Shown here one piece after another: positions 1 to 8,594 of a DNA stretch of 64,000 nt. Numbering within the stretch: position 1 is the first letter of the stretch; the number at the start of each line of letters is the position of its first letter. The position numbers were made by a program, and so were the translations under genes. Source of the DNA: Winogradskyella aurantiaca (GTDB taxonomy: Bacteria; Bacteroidota; Bacteroidia; Flavobacteriales; Flavobacteriaceae); the NCBI RefSeq assembly GCF_003362725.1, contig NZ_QKTV01000004.1, positions 62,001 to 126,000 on the forward strand, written 5' to 3'. The notes under the pieces are model-generated. The model saw only the letters and a list, made by a program, of their open reading frames with translations, searched no databases and had not been told where the DNA came from.

Positions 1-519
1 GGTGCTCTAGAAGAAGTTTTAAAACAAAAATTTAGAGCACACCGAGGCCGTAAGGCCGATGAAGTGGATGACTTCTTTATCACGAAAATATCAGGATTTG
101 TATCGTTTATTGATGGTATTATAGCGGTTATGAATACCATTGGCTGGATGATCTCTGGCTTCTCATTACTAGTTGGTGGTTTTGGTATTGCCAACATTAT
201 GTTTGTTAGCGTTAAAGAACGTACCAATTTGATTGGCATCCAGAAATCCTTAGGAGCTAAAAATAAGTTTGTATTGTTCCAGTTTTTATTTGAAGCCGTG
301 ATCCTTGCCGTTGTTGGTGGTCTGGTTGGTCTTGCCTTAGTGTGGGTATTAACCCTAGTGGCTTCAGGACTAGCTGGAGACTTTAAATTTGTACTATCCT
401 TTAGTAATATGATCCTTGGCTTCTCATTAGCCATGTTCATTGGTCTCATTTCTGGTGTAATACCGGCTTTCTCTGCCTCGCGTCTAGATCCTGTAGAAGC
501 CATTAGAACAGGCATGTGA
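1..519 (+). CDS. ABC transporter permease, MacB/FtsX type (5'-truncated by window edge)
   Basis: The frame is open from base 1, so only the C-terminal 172 residues are visible. They contain the FtsX/MacB permease end: a hydrophobic segment around GFGIANIMFVSVKERTN, the cytosolic loop with IQKSLGAK, two further membrane segments and the tail LDPVEAIRTGM. This part is nearly identical to the end of the next gene, so the two are tandem paralogues. Such permeases work with a MacB-like ATPase and a membrane fusion protein in efflux or lipoprotein-linked export. The ATPase is not in the window and presumably lies upstream. Confidence 0.9.
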   Translation, partial: GALEEVLKQKFRAHRGRKADEVDDFFITKISGFVSFIDGIIAVMNTIGWMISGFSLLVGGFGIANIMFVSVKERTNLIGIQKSLGAKNKFVLFQFLFEAVILAVVGGLVGLALVWVLTLVASGLAGDFKFVLSFSNMILGFSLAMFIGLISGVIPAFSASRLDPVEAIRTGM

Positions 520-598
520 TTTTTATAAATTATAAGATTTCTGTAACATTTTCCCACGCTGAGGAGTCTATCTTTACAACCGCACCAATGATGTAACC

Positions 599-1852
599 AT
601 GCGACTCTATTTTAGGCTATTTATAGAAAGTTTCAATTTTGCACTCAGCGCTTTGCGCAACAACAAACTACGAACCTTTTTATCACTCCTTGGCGTTACC
701 ATTGGTATCTTTAGTATCATCGCCGTTTTGGCAGCTGTGGACTCCTTGGATAAAAACATCAAATCACAACTAAGCGCCCTGGATAGCAACACCATGTATG
801 TAGCAAGGATGTCTTTTGGACCTACCGATGTACCGCGTTGGGTGCGACAAACTTTTGATGATATTAGCTACAGCGAATACAAATTCCTGGGCAGTAATGT
901 AAACGATATTGACTATATGGCCTACCAGCTGTTTGTGAGACGCGAAAATATCCGCTATGGGTCTGAGCAGGTAGAAAGTGTTAATACGGTTGCGGTATCT
1001 CGCGAGTTTGAAGACATCCAACGATTGGAATTCTCAAAAGGACGATTTTATAACGAGAGTGAATCCGTAGCTGGTAAACCCGTAGTTGTAATTGGAGATG
1101 AAATTGCCAAATCGCTCTTTGGAGACCTTGAACCCATCGGGAAGAAAGTACGCCTTTATGGCCAGAAGTTTACGGTTATTGGTGTTGTTAAAAAAGAAGG
1201 TTCTGGCTTGTTTGGGGACAGTAATGACGAATCCATCTTCCTACCAGCCAACTTTGTAAGAACGCGTTTTGGAGAAAACAACAGAAACATCACTCCTGTA
1301 GTTATTATAAAACCAAGTGATGGAGCTGATATTGATGAGGTTAAGGCAGATATTACAGGCTTACTACGCAGTCGCCGCGGCTTAAAACCAGAAGAGGTCG
1401 ATACCTTTTTTATCAACATCATCTCTGGTTTGCAAGATGCTATTGATGGCATTATTGCCACCATGAACCTTATTGGCTGGGTAATTAGTGGTTTCTCACT
1501 TCTTGTGGGAGGCTTTGGTATTGCCAATATTATGTTCGTGAGTGTTAAGGAGCGTACCAATCTTATTGGCATCCAAAAATCAATGGGCGCCAAAAATCAT
1601 TTCATCTTATTCCAATTTCTTTTTGAGGCCGTGATCCTTGCTGTTGTTGGAGGGTTTGTAGGATTGGCTCTCGTCTGGATTGGCACCTTAATAGCCAATG
1701 GCCTGGCTACCGATTTTGAATTTGTGCTATCCTTCTGGAATATGTTTATAGGCTTCTTTATCTCCTCCATCATTGGATTGATCGCTGGATTAATACCCGC
1801 CTTTTCTGCGGCGCGTTTAGACCCAGTAGAGGCAATACGAACTGGTATGTAA
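599..1852 (+). CDS. ABC transporter permease, MacB/FtsX type
   Basis: Complete 417-residue permease. It has an N-terminal membrane helix (about residues 22-44, with LRTFLSLLGVTIGIFSII), a large periplasmic MacB_PCD-like domain (about 45-270) and three C-terminal helices of the FtsX domain (about 290-405), ending LDPVEAIRTGM. It lies 79 bp after the truncated paralogue and is co-directional, so both probably form one transporter operon. The last 130 residues of the two proteins are almost the same, pointing to recent duplication. The substrate cannot be told from sequence. Confidence 0.92.
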   Translation: MRLYFRLFIESFNFALSALRNNKLRTFLSLLGVTIGIFSIIAVLAAVDSLDKNIKSQLSALDSNTMYVARMSFGPTDVPRWVRQTFDDISYSEYKFLGSNVNDIDYMAYQLFVRRENIRYGSEQVESVNTVAVSREFEDIQRLEFSKGRFYNESESVAGKPVVVIGDEIAKSLFGDLEPIGKKVRLYGQKFTVIGVVKKEGSGLFGDSNDESIFLPANFVRTRFGENNRNITPVVIIKPSDGADIDEVKADITGLLRSRRGLKPEEVDTFFINIISGLQDAIDGIIATMNLIGWVISGFSLLVGGFGIANIMFVSVKERTNLIGIQKSMGAKNHFILFQFLFEAVILAVVGGFVGLALVWIGTLIANGLATDFEFVLSFWNMFIGFFISSIIGLIAGLIPAFSAARLDPVEAIRTGM

Positions 1853-2338
1853 TTAGAGAACCAAGCCTTGTTCAGGGTTCCAATCGACAAATTTGGCCAC
1901 TTCAGCACAAACGAATTCTAGAAAACGTTCATCAGCTTCTGTAAACGGATCTGGAGTATTAGAGTCAATATCTATTTGACCAATATTTTCACCGTTGATA
2001 AATAGCGGTACTACTATTTCGGCCTTGACGGTGATACTACAGGCAATGTAGTTATCTTGAGCCTGCACATCTGGTACCACAAAATTTTCATTACTCTCGG
2101 CCACTTGCCCGCAGATACCCTTGCCAAACGGAATAATGGTATGATCGGTAGGTTCCCCCACATAAGGCCCTAATTTTAGCTCGTGTTTGTTACCATTTTT
2201 AAAATAAAACCCTACCCAGTCGTAGTATGCTACTTTATCCTGAAGCAACTGGCAAATAGCATATAGTTTATCCTCCCTACTTAGTGCAGAATTAGCGGTG
2301 ATAGCGGATATGTCGTGTTGGAGTCCTGCCCAATCCAT
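1853..2338 (-). CDS. GAF domain protein, free-methionine-(R)-sulfoxide reductase-like
   Basis: 161 residues, the usual length for single-GAF fRMsr proteins. The core motifs are present: WVGFYF, IPFGKGICGQVAES, VVPDVQ, YIACS, EIVVPLF and IGQIDIDS. The cysteines in GKGICG and YIAC match the two conserved catalytic/resolving positions of fRMsr enzymes, which reduce free methionine-(R)-sulfoxide using thioredoxin. A third cysteine found in some members is not obvious. The gene is convergent with the permease and its stop directly abuts the permease stop. A sensory GAF role is the alternative. Confidence 0.8.
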   Translation of the reverse strand: MDWAGLQHDISAITANSALSREDKLYAICQLLQDKVAYYDWVGFYFKNGNKHELKLGPYVGEPTDHTIIPFGKGICGQVAESNENFVVPDVQAQDNYIACSITVKAEIVVPLFINGENIGQIDIDSNTPDPFTEADERFLEFVCAEVAKFVDWNPEQGLVL

Positions 2339-2354
2339 AGATTCAAATTTTGAG

Positions 2355-2362
2355 CAAAAGTA
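2355..2362 (-). promoter_or_regulatory. Possible -7 box for the GAF gene
   Basis: On the minus strand this reads TACTTTTG, a match to the Bacteroidota -7 consensus TAnnTTTG, 16 bases before the GAF gene start. No clear -33 TTG was found at the expected spacing, so support is partial. Confidence 0.35.
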
Positions 2363-2426
2363 TTTAAAAACCCCTATTTTGTCTGATGTATTTTTAACTT
2401 TAACACCGTTTTAAACCCAAACCTGG

Positions 2427-2987
2427 TTGCATTACATTTTTAAGAAATACTGGCTGGTTATAAAGTTCATCTTGAGTTTTGTACTGGTATATTCGGTGCT
2501 AACCATTGGTTACAAACTGTATCTGGACTATTCAGACGGTAGCATCAATTATCCAGACTATTTTACCAATCTTGTGGGGAGGCAAAGTCAGCAGATCCTG
2601 ATCGCCTTAGATTATCCCACCGTTCTGGAAGCGCACCCCAATGAACCTTCACTAAAAGTCATCATTAGAGATAAATATGTGGCACGAGTTATTGAGGGCT
2701 GCAATTCCATTTCCATCATCATTCTGTTTATTGCATTTGTGGTCTCCTTTTCAGACACTTTAAAACGTACATTCTTATTTATACTTGCTGGAAGTGTTTT
2801 AATCTATTGTGCTAACCTTTTAAGAATTGTCGTTTTAAGCGCTGGGCTTTACCACTACCCCTGGCGCCGCGATATTTTACATACGGTCATCTTTCCTTTA
2901 ATCATCTACGGTATGGTGTTCTTGCTATGGATGGTATGGATCCAACATTTTACCAAACAACAAAAACAACTTGAGCCCAGCATTTAA
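2427..2987 (+). CDS. xrtF: Exosortase family protein XrtF
   Basis: 186-residue multi-pass membrane protein with the exosortase/archaeosortase triad: Cys92 in VIEGCNSISI, Arg133 in NLLRIV and His152 in DILHTVIFP. Exosortases are cysteine transpeptidases that cut C-terminal sorting signals of exported proteins at the inner membrane. Size and motif spacing fit the XrtF type of Flavobacteriia. The start is TTG; an in-frame stop 13 bases upstream leaves no other start. It overlaps the next gene by 17 bases. No substrate with a sorting tail was recognised in the window. Confidence 0.88.
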   Translation: MHYIFKKYWLVIKFILSFVLVYSVLTIGYKLYLDYSDGSINYPDYFTNLVGRQSQQILIALDYPTVLEAHPNEPSLKVIIRDKYVARVIEGCNSISIIILFIAFVVSFSDTLKRTFLFILAGSVLIYCANLLRIVVLSAGLYHYPWRRDILHTVIFPLIIYGMVFLLWMVWIQHFTKQQKQLEPSI

Positions 2988-3399
2988 AATCCTAACCGCA
3001 TTGTTATGTCTTACAGGGCTGATTTGTATCAGGGCCTTTGAAAATGAGTTGTTCTACGATCCGTACCTTATCTTTTTTAAAAATGACTATCTCTACATTG
3101 ACAGTCCGCGCCGGGAAGTAGCCAAACTGGTGTTCTTCACCTCTTTGCGCTATGGATTAAACACCTTGTTTTCCCTTGGTATTTTATATGTAGTATTTAG
3201 AGATAAGGGAATCATCAAGTTTTCCATGGTGCTCTATGCGCTGGCCTATCTGGTTTTATTAAGCGCCTTTTTATATTTTGTCATTAAACCACGGCAGGAA
3301 GATTATTATTTGTTTTTTAATGTCCGACGTTTTTTAATACAACCTGTCTTCCTTATTCTGTTTTTACCTGCCTTTTACTATTATAGGCTCAAGCGTTAA
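2971..3399 (+). CDS. Exosortase F system-associated membrane protein
   Basis: 142 residues with four predicted membrane segments (about 7-22, 48-68, 78-98 and 115-137) and polar motifs such as FYDPYLIFFK and SPRREVAK. It starts with TTG inside the end of xrtF, so translation is probably coupled. In Flavobacteriia a protein of this size and hydropathy follows XrtF almost invariably, which is the main ground for the name. Its biochemical role is unknown. Confidence 0.75.
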   Translation: MSPAFKILTALLCLTGLICIRAFENELFYDPYLIFFKNDYLYIDSPRREVAKLVFFTSLRYGLNTLFSLGILYVVFRDKGIIKFSMVLYALAYLVLLSAFLYFVIKPRQEDYYLFFNVRRFLIQPVFLILFLPAFYYYRLKR

Positions 3400-3448
3400 G
3401 AATTCTTAAACTCTAAGCGAAATTCGTCATAATGTTTACCTTTGCCAT

Positions 3449-3859
3449 GTGAAACTTAGTGTGCTACATAAATATGTGTCTGTTGCCATGGCCTTATTGG
3501 TTCTGGTATCAACACTATCCTTAACCATTGAGAAGCACTACTGTGCCGATACTTTGGTAGATGTAGCCATTTTTACAGAGGCAAAAGGATGCTGCGCTGG
3601 CAAAAAAGCACCAGCCAGCGAATCTAAAAAAGAGGGCTGCTGTAAAAACGAGGTAGATCTCATTAAAGGGCAGGACGAATTGAGTGTCAAAGACACCGAG
3701 TCTTTTAAATCAATAAACAAGACCTTCCTGGTGGCCATGGCCACTGTATTTGGGGCCATCTTCCCAATTGAGGATGAGGCACCAGTACCGCAAGATGTTT
3801 ATACCCCGCCCAAACTCTTTGACGACCTGTACCAACTTCACGAAGTGTATTTGATTTGA
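3449..3859 (+). CDS. HYC_CC_PP family protein (secreted/membrane, cysteine-rich)
   Basis: 136 residues, GTG start. The N-terminal hydrophobic segment (about 8-28) is followed by the hallmarks that name this Bacteroidota family: HYC (EKHYCAD), paired cysteines (GCCAGKK and GCCKNE) and a late PP (YTPPKLF). The function is unproven, but the cysteine pairs suggest metal binding. It opens a run of cysteine-rich genes (HMA-MauE protein, TonB receptor, HMA protein), so a role in copper or other soft-metal handling is a reasonable inference. Confidence 0.8.
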   Translation: MKLSVLHKYVSVAMALLVLVSTLSLTIEKHYCADTLVDVAIFTEAKGCCAGKKAPASESKKEGCCKNEVDLIKGQDELSVKDTESFKSINKTFLVAMATVFGAIFPIEDEAPVPQDVYTPPKLFDDLYQLHEVYLI

Positions 3860-3922
3860 TGCCGCAATCCATGATGGTGAGCCTATGGGCTCCTGTAATG
3901 ATTACAAATCAAATAATACACA

Positions 3923-4651
3923 ATGACACACACATATCATATATCGGGCATGACCTGTGGGGGTTGCAAAACCAAGGTAGAAAACGCCCTTAATAACATA
4001 AAGAATATCACTAAGGCTTCCGTTGATCTGGACCAAGCAGAAGCCGTGATACACATGTCCAGCCATGTACCTCTAAAGCAACTTCAAGAGGCACTTGGAA
4101 ACAAATATACCATAGAGGAAGTAGTTAAAACTAACGTATTTAAAAGCACGGAAATTGCAGAAACACCCAATAAATGGCAACAGCTAAAACCGCTATTTCT
4201 CATATTTGGCTACCTCTTTGCAGCGGCTTTTTTGTTGAATCGAGATCCGTGGAATACCCAGGGGTTTATGTTGGATTTTATGGGATTGTTTTACATCGTA
4301 TTTAGCTTTTTTAAGCTATTAGATCTTAAAAACTTTCCAACCAGTTTTAGTATGTACGATCCCATTGCCAAACGCCTTCCGGTGTATGGTTGGATCTATC
4401 CCTTCATTGAGGTGGGCCTAGGTTTACTATTTCTATTTCGCTTTCAAGTAGAATTAGCATTAGTACTCACACTCATTATCCTCGGGTTCACTACTTACGG
4501 GGTCACACAATCGCTATTGAAAAAGCAGCAGACCCAATGTGCCTGTTTAGGTACCGTATTAAAACTGCCCATGACTCAGGCTACCTTTATTGAAAACGCC
4601 ATCATGATAGTCATGGCCATCATCATGCTACTAAATACCACGGCCCTATGA
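3923..4651 (+). CDS. Heavy-metal-associated (HMA) domain plus MauE-like membrane protein
   Basis: 242 residues. Residues 1-70 form an HMA ferredoxin-like domain with the metal site GMTCGGC (Cys12, Cys15). Residues 85-240 hold four membrane helices resembling MauE/DoxX, including SMYDPIAKRLPVYGWIYP and a conserved-looking QCACLG near the end. MauE-type proteins are linked to disulfide or redox maturation; fused to HMA the protein may move metal or electrons at the inner membrane. It overlaps the TonB receptor gene by 4 bases (ATGA), so they are one operon. Confidence 0.85.
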   Translation: MTHTYHISGMTCGGCKTKVENALNNIKNITKASVDLDQAEAVIHMSSHVPLKQLQEALGNKYTIEEVVKTNVFKSTEIAETPNKWQQLKPLFLIFGYLFAAAFLLNRDPWNTQGFMLDFMGLFYIVFSFFKLLDLKNFPTSFSMYDPIAKRLPVYGWIYPFIEVGLGLLFLFRFQVELALVLTLIILGFTTYGVTQSLLKKQQTQCACLGTVLKLPMTQATFIENAIMIVMAIIMLLNTTAL

Positions 4652-6882
4652 AGTACTTAATAGCATTTATATTTCTAATACCACTTAGTGTCTTGGCACA
4701 AGACACTTTGAAAGGTGAGATCCTGGAGCTAGTTGATGGTAAAGAGGTACCACTGGCAGGAGCCAATGTTTACTGGCAGAATTCATCGGTTGGCACAATG
4801 ACGGAAGCCGACGGTAAATTTAGCATCCCCTATACTGGGGAATATTCGCAACTAGTCATCTCTTATGTAGGTTTTAAAACGGTAACACTGGAAGTTACTT
4901 CCAACACTTACATTAAACAGGTACTGGAAGCCACTTCCAGTCTGGATGAAATCACCGTTACTTCCAGAAAGCAGAGCACCATGAAATCCTACTTAAAAGC
5001 TGAGAACACGTTTACAGTATCCAGTGAAGAATTGTTGAAGGCTGCTTGTTGTAATCTCTCTGAGAGTTTTGAGACCAATCCGTCCATCGATGTCAACTTT
5101 GCCGATGCCGTAACGGGAACACGACAGATTAAAATGTTAGGACTCACCAGTCCTTATATTTTAATTGCCACAGAAAACATTCCTGCTGTGCGCGGGGCCT
5201 CTCAGGCCTTTGGTATGAGTTTTATTCCAGGCACCTGGGTAGAAAGCATTCAAATCACTAAGGGAGCTGGTAGTGTGGTCAATGGTTTCGAGAGTATTGC
5301 AGGGCAAATCAATGCCGAGTTGGTCAAACCAACCACAGATAGTCAGTTCTTTTTAAATGCCTACGCCAATGCCATGCAACGCTTCGAGCTAAATGCGCAT
5401 TTTAATACGCAGCTGTCTGAAAAATGGAGCACCGGCATATATGCCCATGGTAATATTCTGGATAAGAAACACGACGTTAATAACGACGGATTTTTAGACA
5501 TGCCTTTGTACAAACAGATTAACGTGATGAATCGATGGCAGTACACAGATGCCGAAAACGGTATTGTTAGTTTCTTTAATCTGCGTTATCTTAAAGATGA
5601 TAAACAAGGTGGACAGGTTGCTTATAATCCAGCGACCGACCGCTTAACCACTAATGCCTGGGGAAGTGAAATTGATACGGAGCGTATTGAAGGCTCCTTA
5701 AAACTTGGGTATGTTAATCCTGAGATTACCTACCAGAGTTTAGGATTTCAGGCGGCCTATAGCTACCATAAACAGAAGGCTAATTATGGGCTACGTATTT
5801 ATGATATTGCCCACAATAGCTTTTACTCCAATTTAATCTACAATTCCATCATCTCTGATAGTAGGCACAAGATTAAAACGGGTATAAGTTTTACGTATGA
5901 CCGTTATGCGGAGCAGGTGGAAGCCACACCATTTCAGCGCACGGATAATTCCGTAGGAGGCTTTTTTGAATACGCTTTTGACTCTTTAGAGAATTTTACC
6001 ATGACCGCAGGTCTACGTGTGGACCAGCACAACCGTTTAGGGTTCTTTGTAACCCCGCGTTTGCATATGCGTTACACTCCTTGGGAAAAAGCCGCTTTTA
6101 GAGCCTCGGTGGGCCGTGGTAAACGCAGCGCTAATATTTTTGCTGAAAACCAAAGTTTATTTGCCAGTTCACGACAAATTAATATTCTCAATTCCGGTGG
6201 TAAAATCTATGGATTGGATCCAGAGATTGCCTGGAATTATGGGTTCAGCTATTTGCAAGGCTTTAATTTGTTTGGCAGAAAGGCCGATGTAACTCTGGAT
6301 TTTTACCGTACCGAGTTTCAAAATCAGGTAGTGGTGGATTGGGAAAACCCCTTTGAGATTAATTTTTACAATCTGCAAGGAGCCAGTTTTGCCAACAGCT
6401 TTCAGTTGGAGCTCAACTACAATCTGGCCAACCGTTTGGATTTACGCACGGCCTATAAGTATTACGACGTACAAACCGATTATCAGGTAGGCCGTCGTAT
6501 CAAGCCGTTGGTTCCTAAGCACCGAGTATTTGCCAATTTGGCCTATGAAATGGACGGAAAACGGGCAGATGCTCCCTGGAAATTTGATACCACTTTTAAC
6601 TGGATAAGTGAGCAACGTTTCCCCGATACCAGTTTAAGTGCTCCAGAATTTCAACGTCCGGAATTCTCGCCGACGGTGGCCACACTACATGCGCAGATCA
6701 CCAAGGTGTTTTCGCCTAAGTTTGAACTTTATGTGGGAGGTGAAAACCTCACCAATGTGCGCCAACCGGACCCCATCATAAGTGCTGATGATCCGTTTGG
6801 CCCTAATTTTGATACCAATTTCGTATATGGCCCTATCTTTGGAGCGGTCTATTACGCAGGATTACGTTATAGAATTAATTAA
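4648..6882 (+). CDS. TonB-dependent receptor, probable metal uptake
   Basis: 744 residues: signal peptide (1-18, ending VLAQ), CarboxypepD_reg-like domain (about 20-95), plug domain (about 105-220) and a beta-barrel ending in aromatic-rich YYAGLRYRIN. The plug carries adjacent cysteines Cys134-Cys135 in LLKAACCNLSESF, unusual for siderophore receptors and fitting the cysteine-rich neighbours. It is translationally coupled to the HMA-MauE gene and followed 13 bases later by a small HMA protein. I infer import of copper or a similar metal across the outer membrane; the ligand is not proven. Confidence 0.88.
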   Translation: MKYLIAFIFLIPLSVLAQDTLKGEILELVDGKEVPLAGANVYWQNSSVGTMTEADGKFSIPYTGEYSQLVISYVGFKTVTLEVTSNTYIKQVLEATSSLDEITVTSRKQSTMKSYLKAENTFTVSSEELLKAACCNLSESFETNPSIDVNFADAVTGTRQIKMLGLTSPYILIATENIPAVRGASQAFGMSFIPGTWVESIQITKGAGSVVNGFESIAGQINAELVKPTTDSQFFLNAYANAMQRFELNAHFNTQLSEKWSTGIYAHGNILDKKHDVNNDGFLDMPLYKQINVMNRWQYTDAENGIVSFFNLRYLKDDKQGGQVAYNPATDRLTTNAWGSEIDTERIEGSLKLGYVNPEITYQSLGFQAAYSYHKQKANYGLRIYDIAHNSFYSNLIYNSIISDSRHKIKTGISFTYDRYAEQVEATPFQRTDNSVGGFFEYAFDSLENFTMTAGLRVDQHNRLGFFVTPRLHMRYTPWEKAAFRASVGRGKRSANIFAENQSLFASSRQINILNSGGKIYGLDPEIAWNYGFSYLQGFNLFGRKADVTLDFYRTEFQNQVVVDWENPFEINFYNLQGASFANSFQLELNYNLANRLDLRTAYKYYDVQTDYQVGRRIKPLVPKHRVFANLAYEMDGKRADAPWKFDTTFNWISEQRFPDTSLSAPEFQRPEFSPTVATLHAQITKVFSPKFELYVGGENLTNVRQPDPIISADDPFGPNFDTNFVYGPIFGAVYYAGLRYRIN

Positions 6883-6895
6883 ACAACATAAAAGA

Positions 6896-7249
6896 ATGAA
6901 ACATATTATCACCATCCTTATGCTAAGCCTTATGAGCTTAGGATATAGCCAGAACAAAAACGCCAAAGCCAGTCTGGAGGTAGACGGTGTTTGTGGCATG
7001 TGTAAGGCCCGTATAGAAAAAGCAGCCATCCGCACCAAGGGAGTTAAGTCTGCTGTTTGGAATGTGGACACCCATGAGCTCAAACTTATTTACGATGAGC
7101 GCAAGACCAATCTGGACAGTATCTCTAAAAAGATAGCCGCTGTTGGCCATGACACCAAATTGTACAAGGCAACGGACGAAGCTTATAATGCAGTAGATCC
7201 TTGCTGTAAGTACCGAGACGAACAGGTGGTTAAAGACCACCAGAATTAA
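6896..7249 (+). CDS. Secreted heavy-metal-associated (HMA) domain protein
   Basis: 117 residues. The start at 6896 (MKHIITILML) gives a clean signal peptide of about 19 residues ending GYSQ; a longer in-frame reading runs into the receptor gene and is rejected. The HMA site is GVCGMC (Cys33, Cys36), and a second pair Cys103-Cys104 (DPCCKY) lies near the C-terminus. It is a likely periplasmic metal chaperone working with the receptor upstream. A terminator follows. Confidence 0.85.
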   Translation: MKHIITILMLSLMSLGYSQNKNAKASLEVDGVCGMCKARIEKAAIRTKGVKSAVWNVDTHELKLIYDERKTNLDSISKKIAAVGHDTKLYKATDEAYNAVDPCCKYRDEQVVKDHQN

Positions 7250-7258
7250 ACTTATTAG

Positions 7259-7290
7259 AAAACCTTGATCATAGCGTCAGGGTTTTTTAT
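7259..7290 (+). terminator. Rho-independent-type terminator of the metal operon
   Basis: Stem AAACCTTGA (7259-7267) with TCAGGGTTT (7276-7284), one wobble pair, 8-base loop, followed by a run of T. It sits 9 bases after the HMA gene stop. Confidence 0.7.
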
Positions 7291-7357
7291 TTGTAGAATT
7301 TAATTAAGTTTAATCATATGCCATTAAACGCAATACCACTAAGCTTCAATAAAATCT

Positions 7358-8110
7358 ATGAATACATCTTTTAACCTCAAAGCCTGGCTAGGTTTTACTG
7401 TCGCCTTCATGCTTTTCACAGTTATTGGAACCCTAAGTCATGAATACGGCCATATTGCCGTTGCCCAATATTTAGGTTATGAGACCGAACTTCATTACTC
7501 CAGTATGAACTATTATCCTAAAGGTTATTCAGAGGATGCCGATGTTAAGCAGATGAAAGTTCTTATGAAGGATTATAGAGACAAGGATTATGAGGAGTGG
7601 CCAAAGGATGTTAAAGAGAAAAGAACCTATTACAGTAATGTAATACATGAACGCTATTGGGAAGGAAGGTCAATTGATATCCTATTAATATTGATCGGAG
7701 GTCCCTTACAAACCATGCTCACCGGCGTACTAGGACTACTCATCCTTTATTGGCGTAGAGCGTCAATTAAACGTCAAAGGCTTAAAATAGGAGACTGGTT
7801 GGCTGTGTTTTTGGCCCTGTTTTGGTTACGCGAGGTATTTAACCTGGTCATGAGCATTATCCAAGAATTCACTTCACCAAATGGCTATTGGTTTGGGGGT
7901 GATGAAGTACGTATCTCTATTCACTTAGATATATGGGACGGAACCGTACCTGTTATTTCAGGGCTACTAGGTCTTATCTGTGCCAGTTATGTAGTGTTTT
8001 ATGTGTTACCCAAAAGTTTGCGTTTAAGCTTTATTCTCAGTGGTGTTATTGGTGGTAGTTTAGGGTTTTATCTGTGGATGTTTGTTTTAGGACCTCAAAT
8101 ACTGCCTTAG
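7358..8110 (+). CDS. Membrane protein with HExxH motif, M50-like
   Basis: 250 residues. The first membrane helix (about 10-27) runs into LSHEYGHIAVAQYLGYE, where His28-Glu29-x-x-His32 is the zinc-protease motif as placed in M50 intramembrane proteases. A polar region (45-100) and several more helices follow (about 108-128, 150-168, 195-215 and 225-247), including GGPLQT. The second M50 motif (NxxPxxxxDG) is not evident, so an inactive or atypical M50 relative is possible. It stands alone between the metal operon and the recombinase region. Confidence 0.6.
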   Translation: MNTSFNLKAWLGFTVAFMLFTVIGTLSHEYGHIAVAQYLGYETELHYSSMNYYPKGYSEDADVKQMKVLMKDYRDKDYEEWPKDVKEKRTYYSNVIHERYWEGRSIDILLILIGGPLQTMLTGVLGLLILYWRRASIKRQRLKIGDWLAVFLALFWLREVFNLVMSIIQEFTSPNGYWFGGDEVRISIHLDIWDGTVPVISGLLGLICASYVVFYVLPKSLRLSFILSGVIGGSLGFYLWMFVLGPQILP

Positions 8111-8138
8111 ATTCAAGGGGTAGATACAATTCAACGTA

Positions 8139-8522
8139 CTAATTCGATCGCGCCATATAATCCTGCCATTTCACTAAAATGAACTTGGTCGCATGCGCTT
8201 CCTCTTTTTTAAGAAAGCCAAATTCATAAACAAACCTGTAGACATCACCTTTTTGATTACGCCAGATATGGGTAAAGTAATTGGGATTAAAGCCCCCATT
8301 TAAAAGAACACTTTGACGAACAGTCGCCTTTCCCGCCTTGTTATAAGATTTTAAGAGTTTCCGATTAAGCTTTAACTGACGGTCTACCTGACTATAAAAT
8401 CCTGCTTTCCCTTCCTTAGTTTTTTGGTACTGGTGCGAACTTTTGCAATGCACATCGCAATAGATCTTATCGGACCGTCCTTCCAAAGGTTTCTGACAAT
8501 AGACACAGGTAGCACCTTTCAT
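8139..8522 (-). CDS. Small zinc-ribbon-like protein, divergent from recombinase
   Basis: 127 residues from the start MKGATCVYC at 8522; a longer start at 8606 would overlap the recombinase gene and is less likely. The N-terminus has a zinc-ribbon-like set, CVYC ... IYCDVHC, with GRSDKIYC between. The remainder is basic with a helical middle (LNRKLLKSYNKAGK) and an aromatic C-terminal half. Proteins of this layout are common in Flavobacteriia but have no known function that I can name. It is transcribed away from the recombinase across a 72-bp gap with a perfect inverted repeat, so it may regulate or assist the recombinase. Confidence 0.7.
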   Translation of the reverse strand: MKGATCVYCQKPLEGRSDKIYCDVHCKSSHQYQKTKEGKAGFYSQVDRQLKLNRKLLKSYNKAGKATVRQSVLLNGGFNPNYFTHIWRNQKGDVYRFVYEFGFLKKEEAHATKFILVKWQDYMARSN

Positions 8523-8528
8523 ATAATA

Positions 8529-8550
8529 GTATATTATACGAATAATATAC
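8529..8550. promoter_or_regulatory. Inverted repeat between divergent genes (operator candidate)
   Basis: GTATATTAT (8529-8537) and ATAATATAC (8542-8550) are perfect 9-bp arms around ACGA. A second weaker pair, CATAAT (8552-8557) and ATTATG (8563-8568), lies beside it. Both sit in the 72-bp gap between the zinc-ribbon gene and the recombinase gene, where a shared operator would be expected. Confidence 0.5.
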
Positions 8551-8594
8551 GCATAATATTCGATTATGGCTTGATTTTCAATTAGTTTGGACTT

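Noticed and set aside
1156-1593. Long minus-strand open frames inside the permease gene and similar shadows elsewhere
   Set aside because: They lie opposite well-supported genes and have no protein-like motifs.
6782-6895. Longer reading frame for the small HMA protein
   Set aside because: It overlaps the receptor gene in another frame; ATG 6896 gives the signal peptide.
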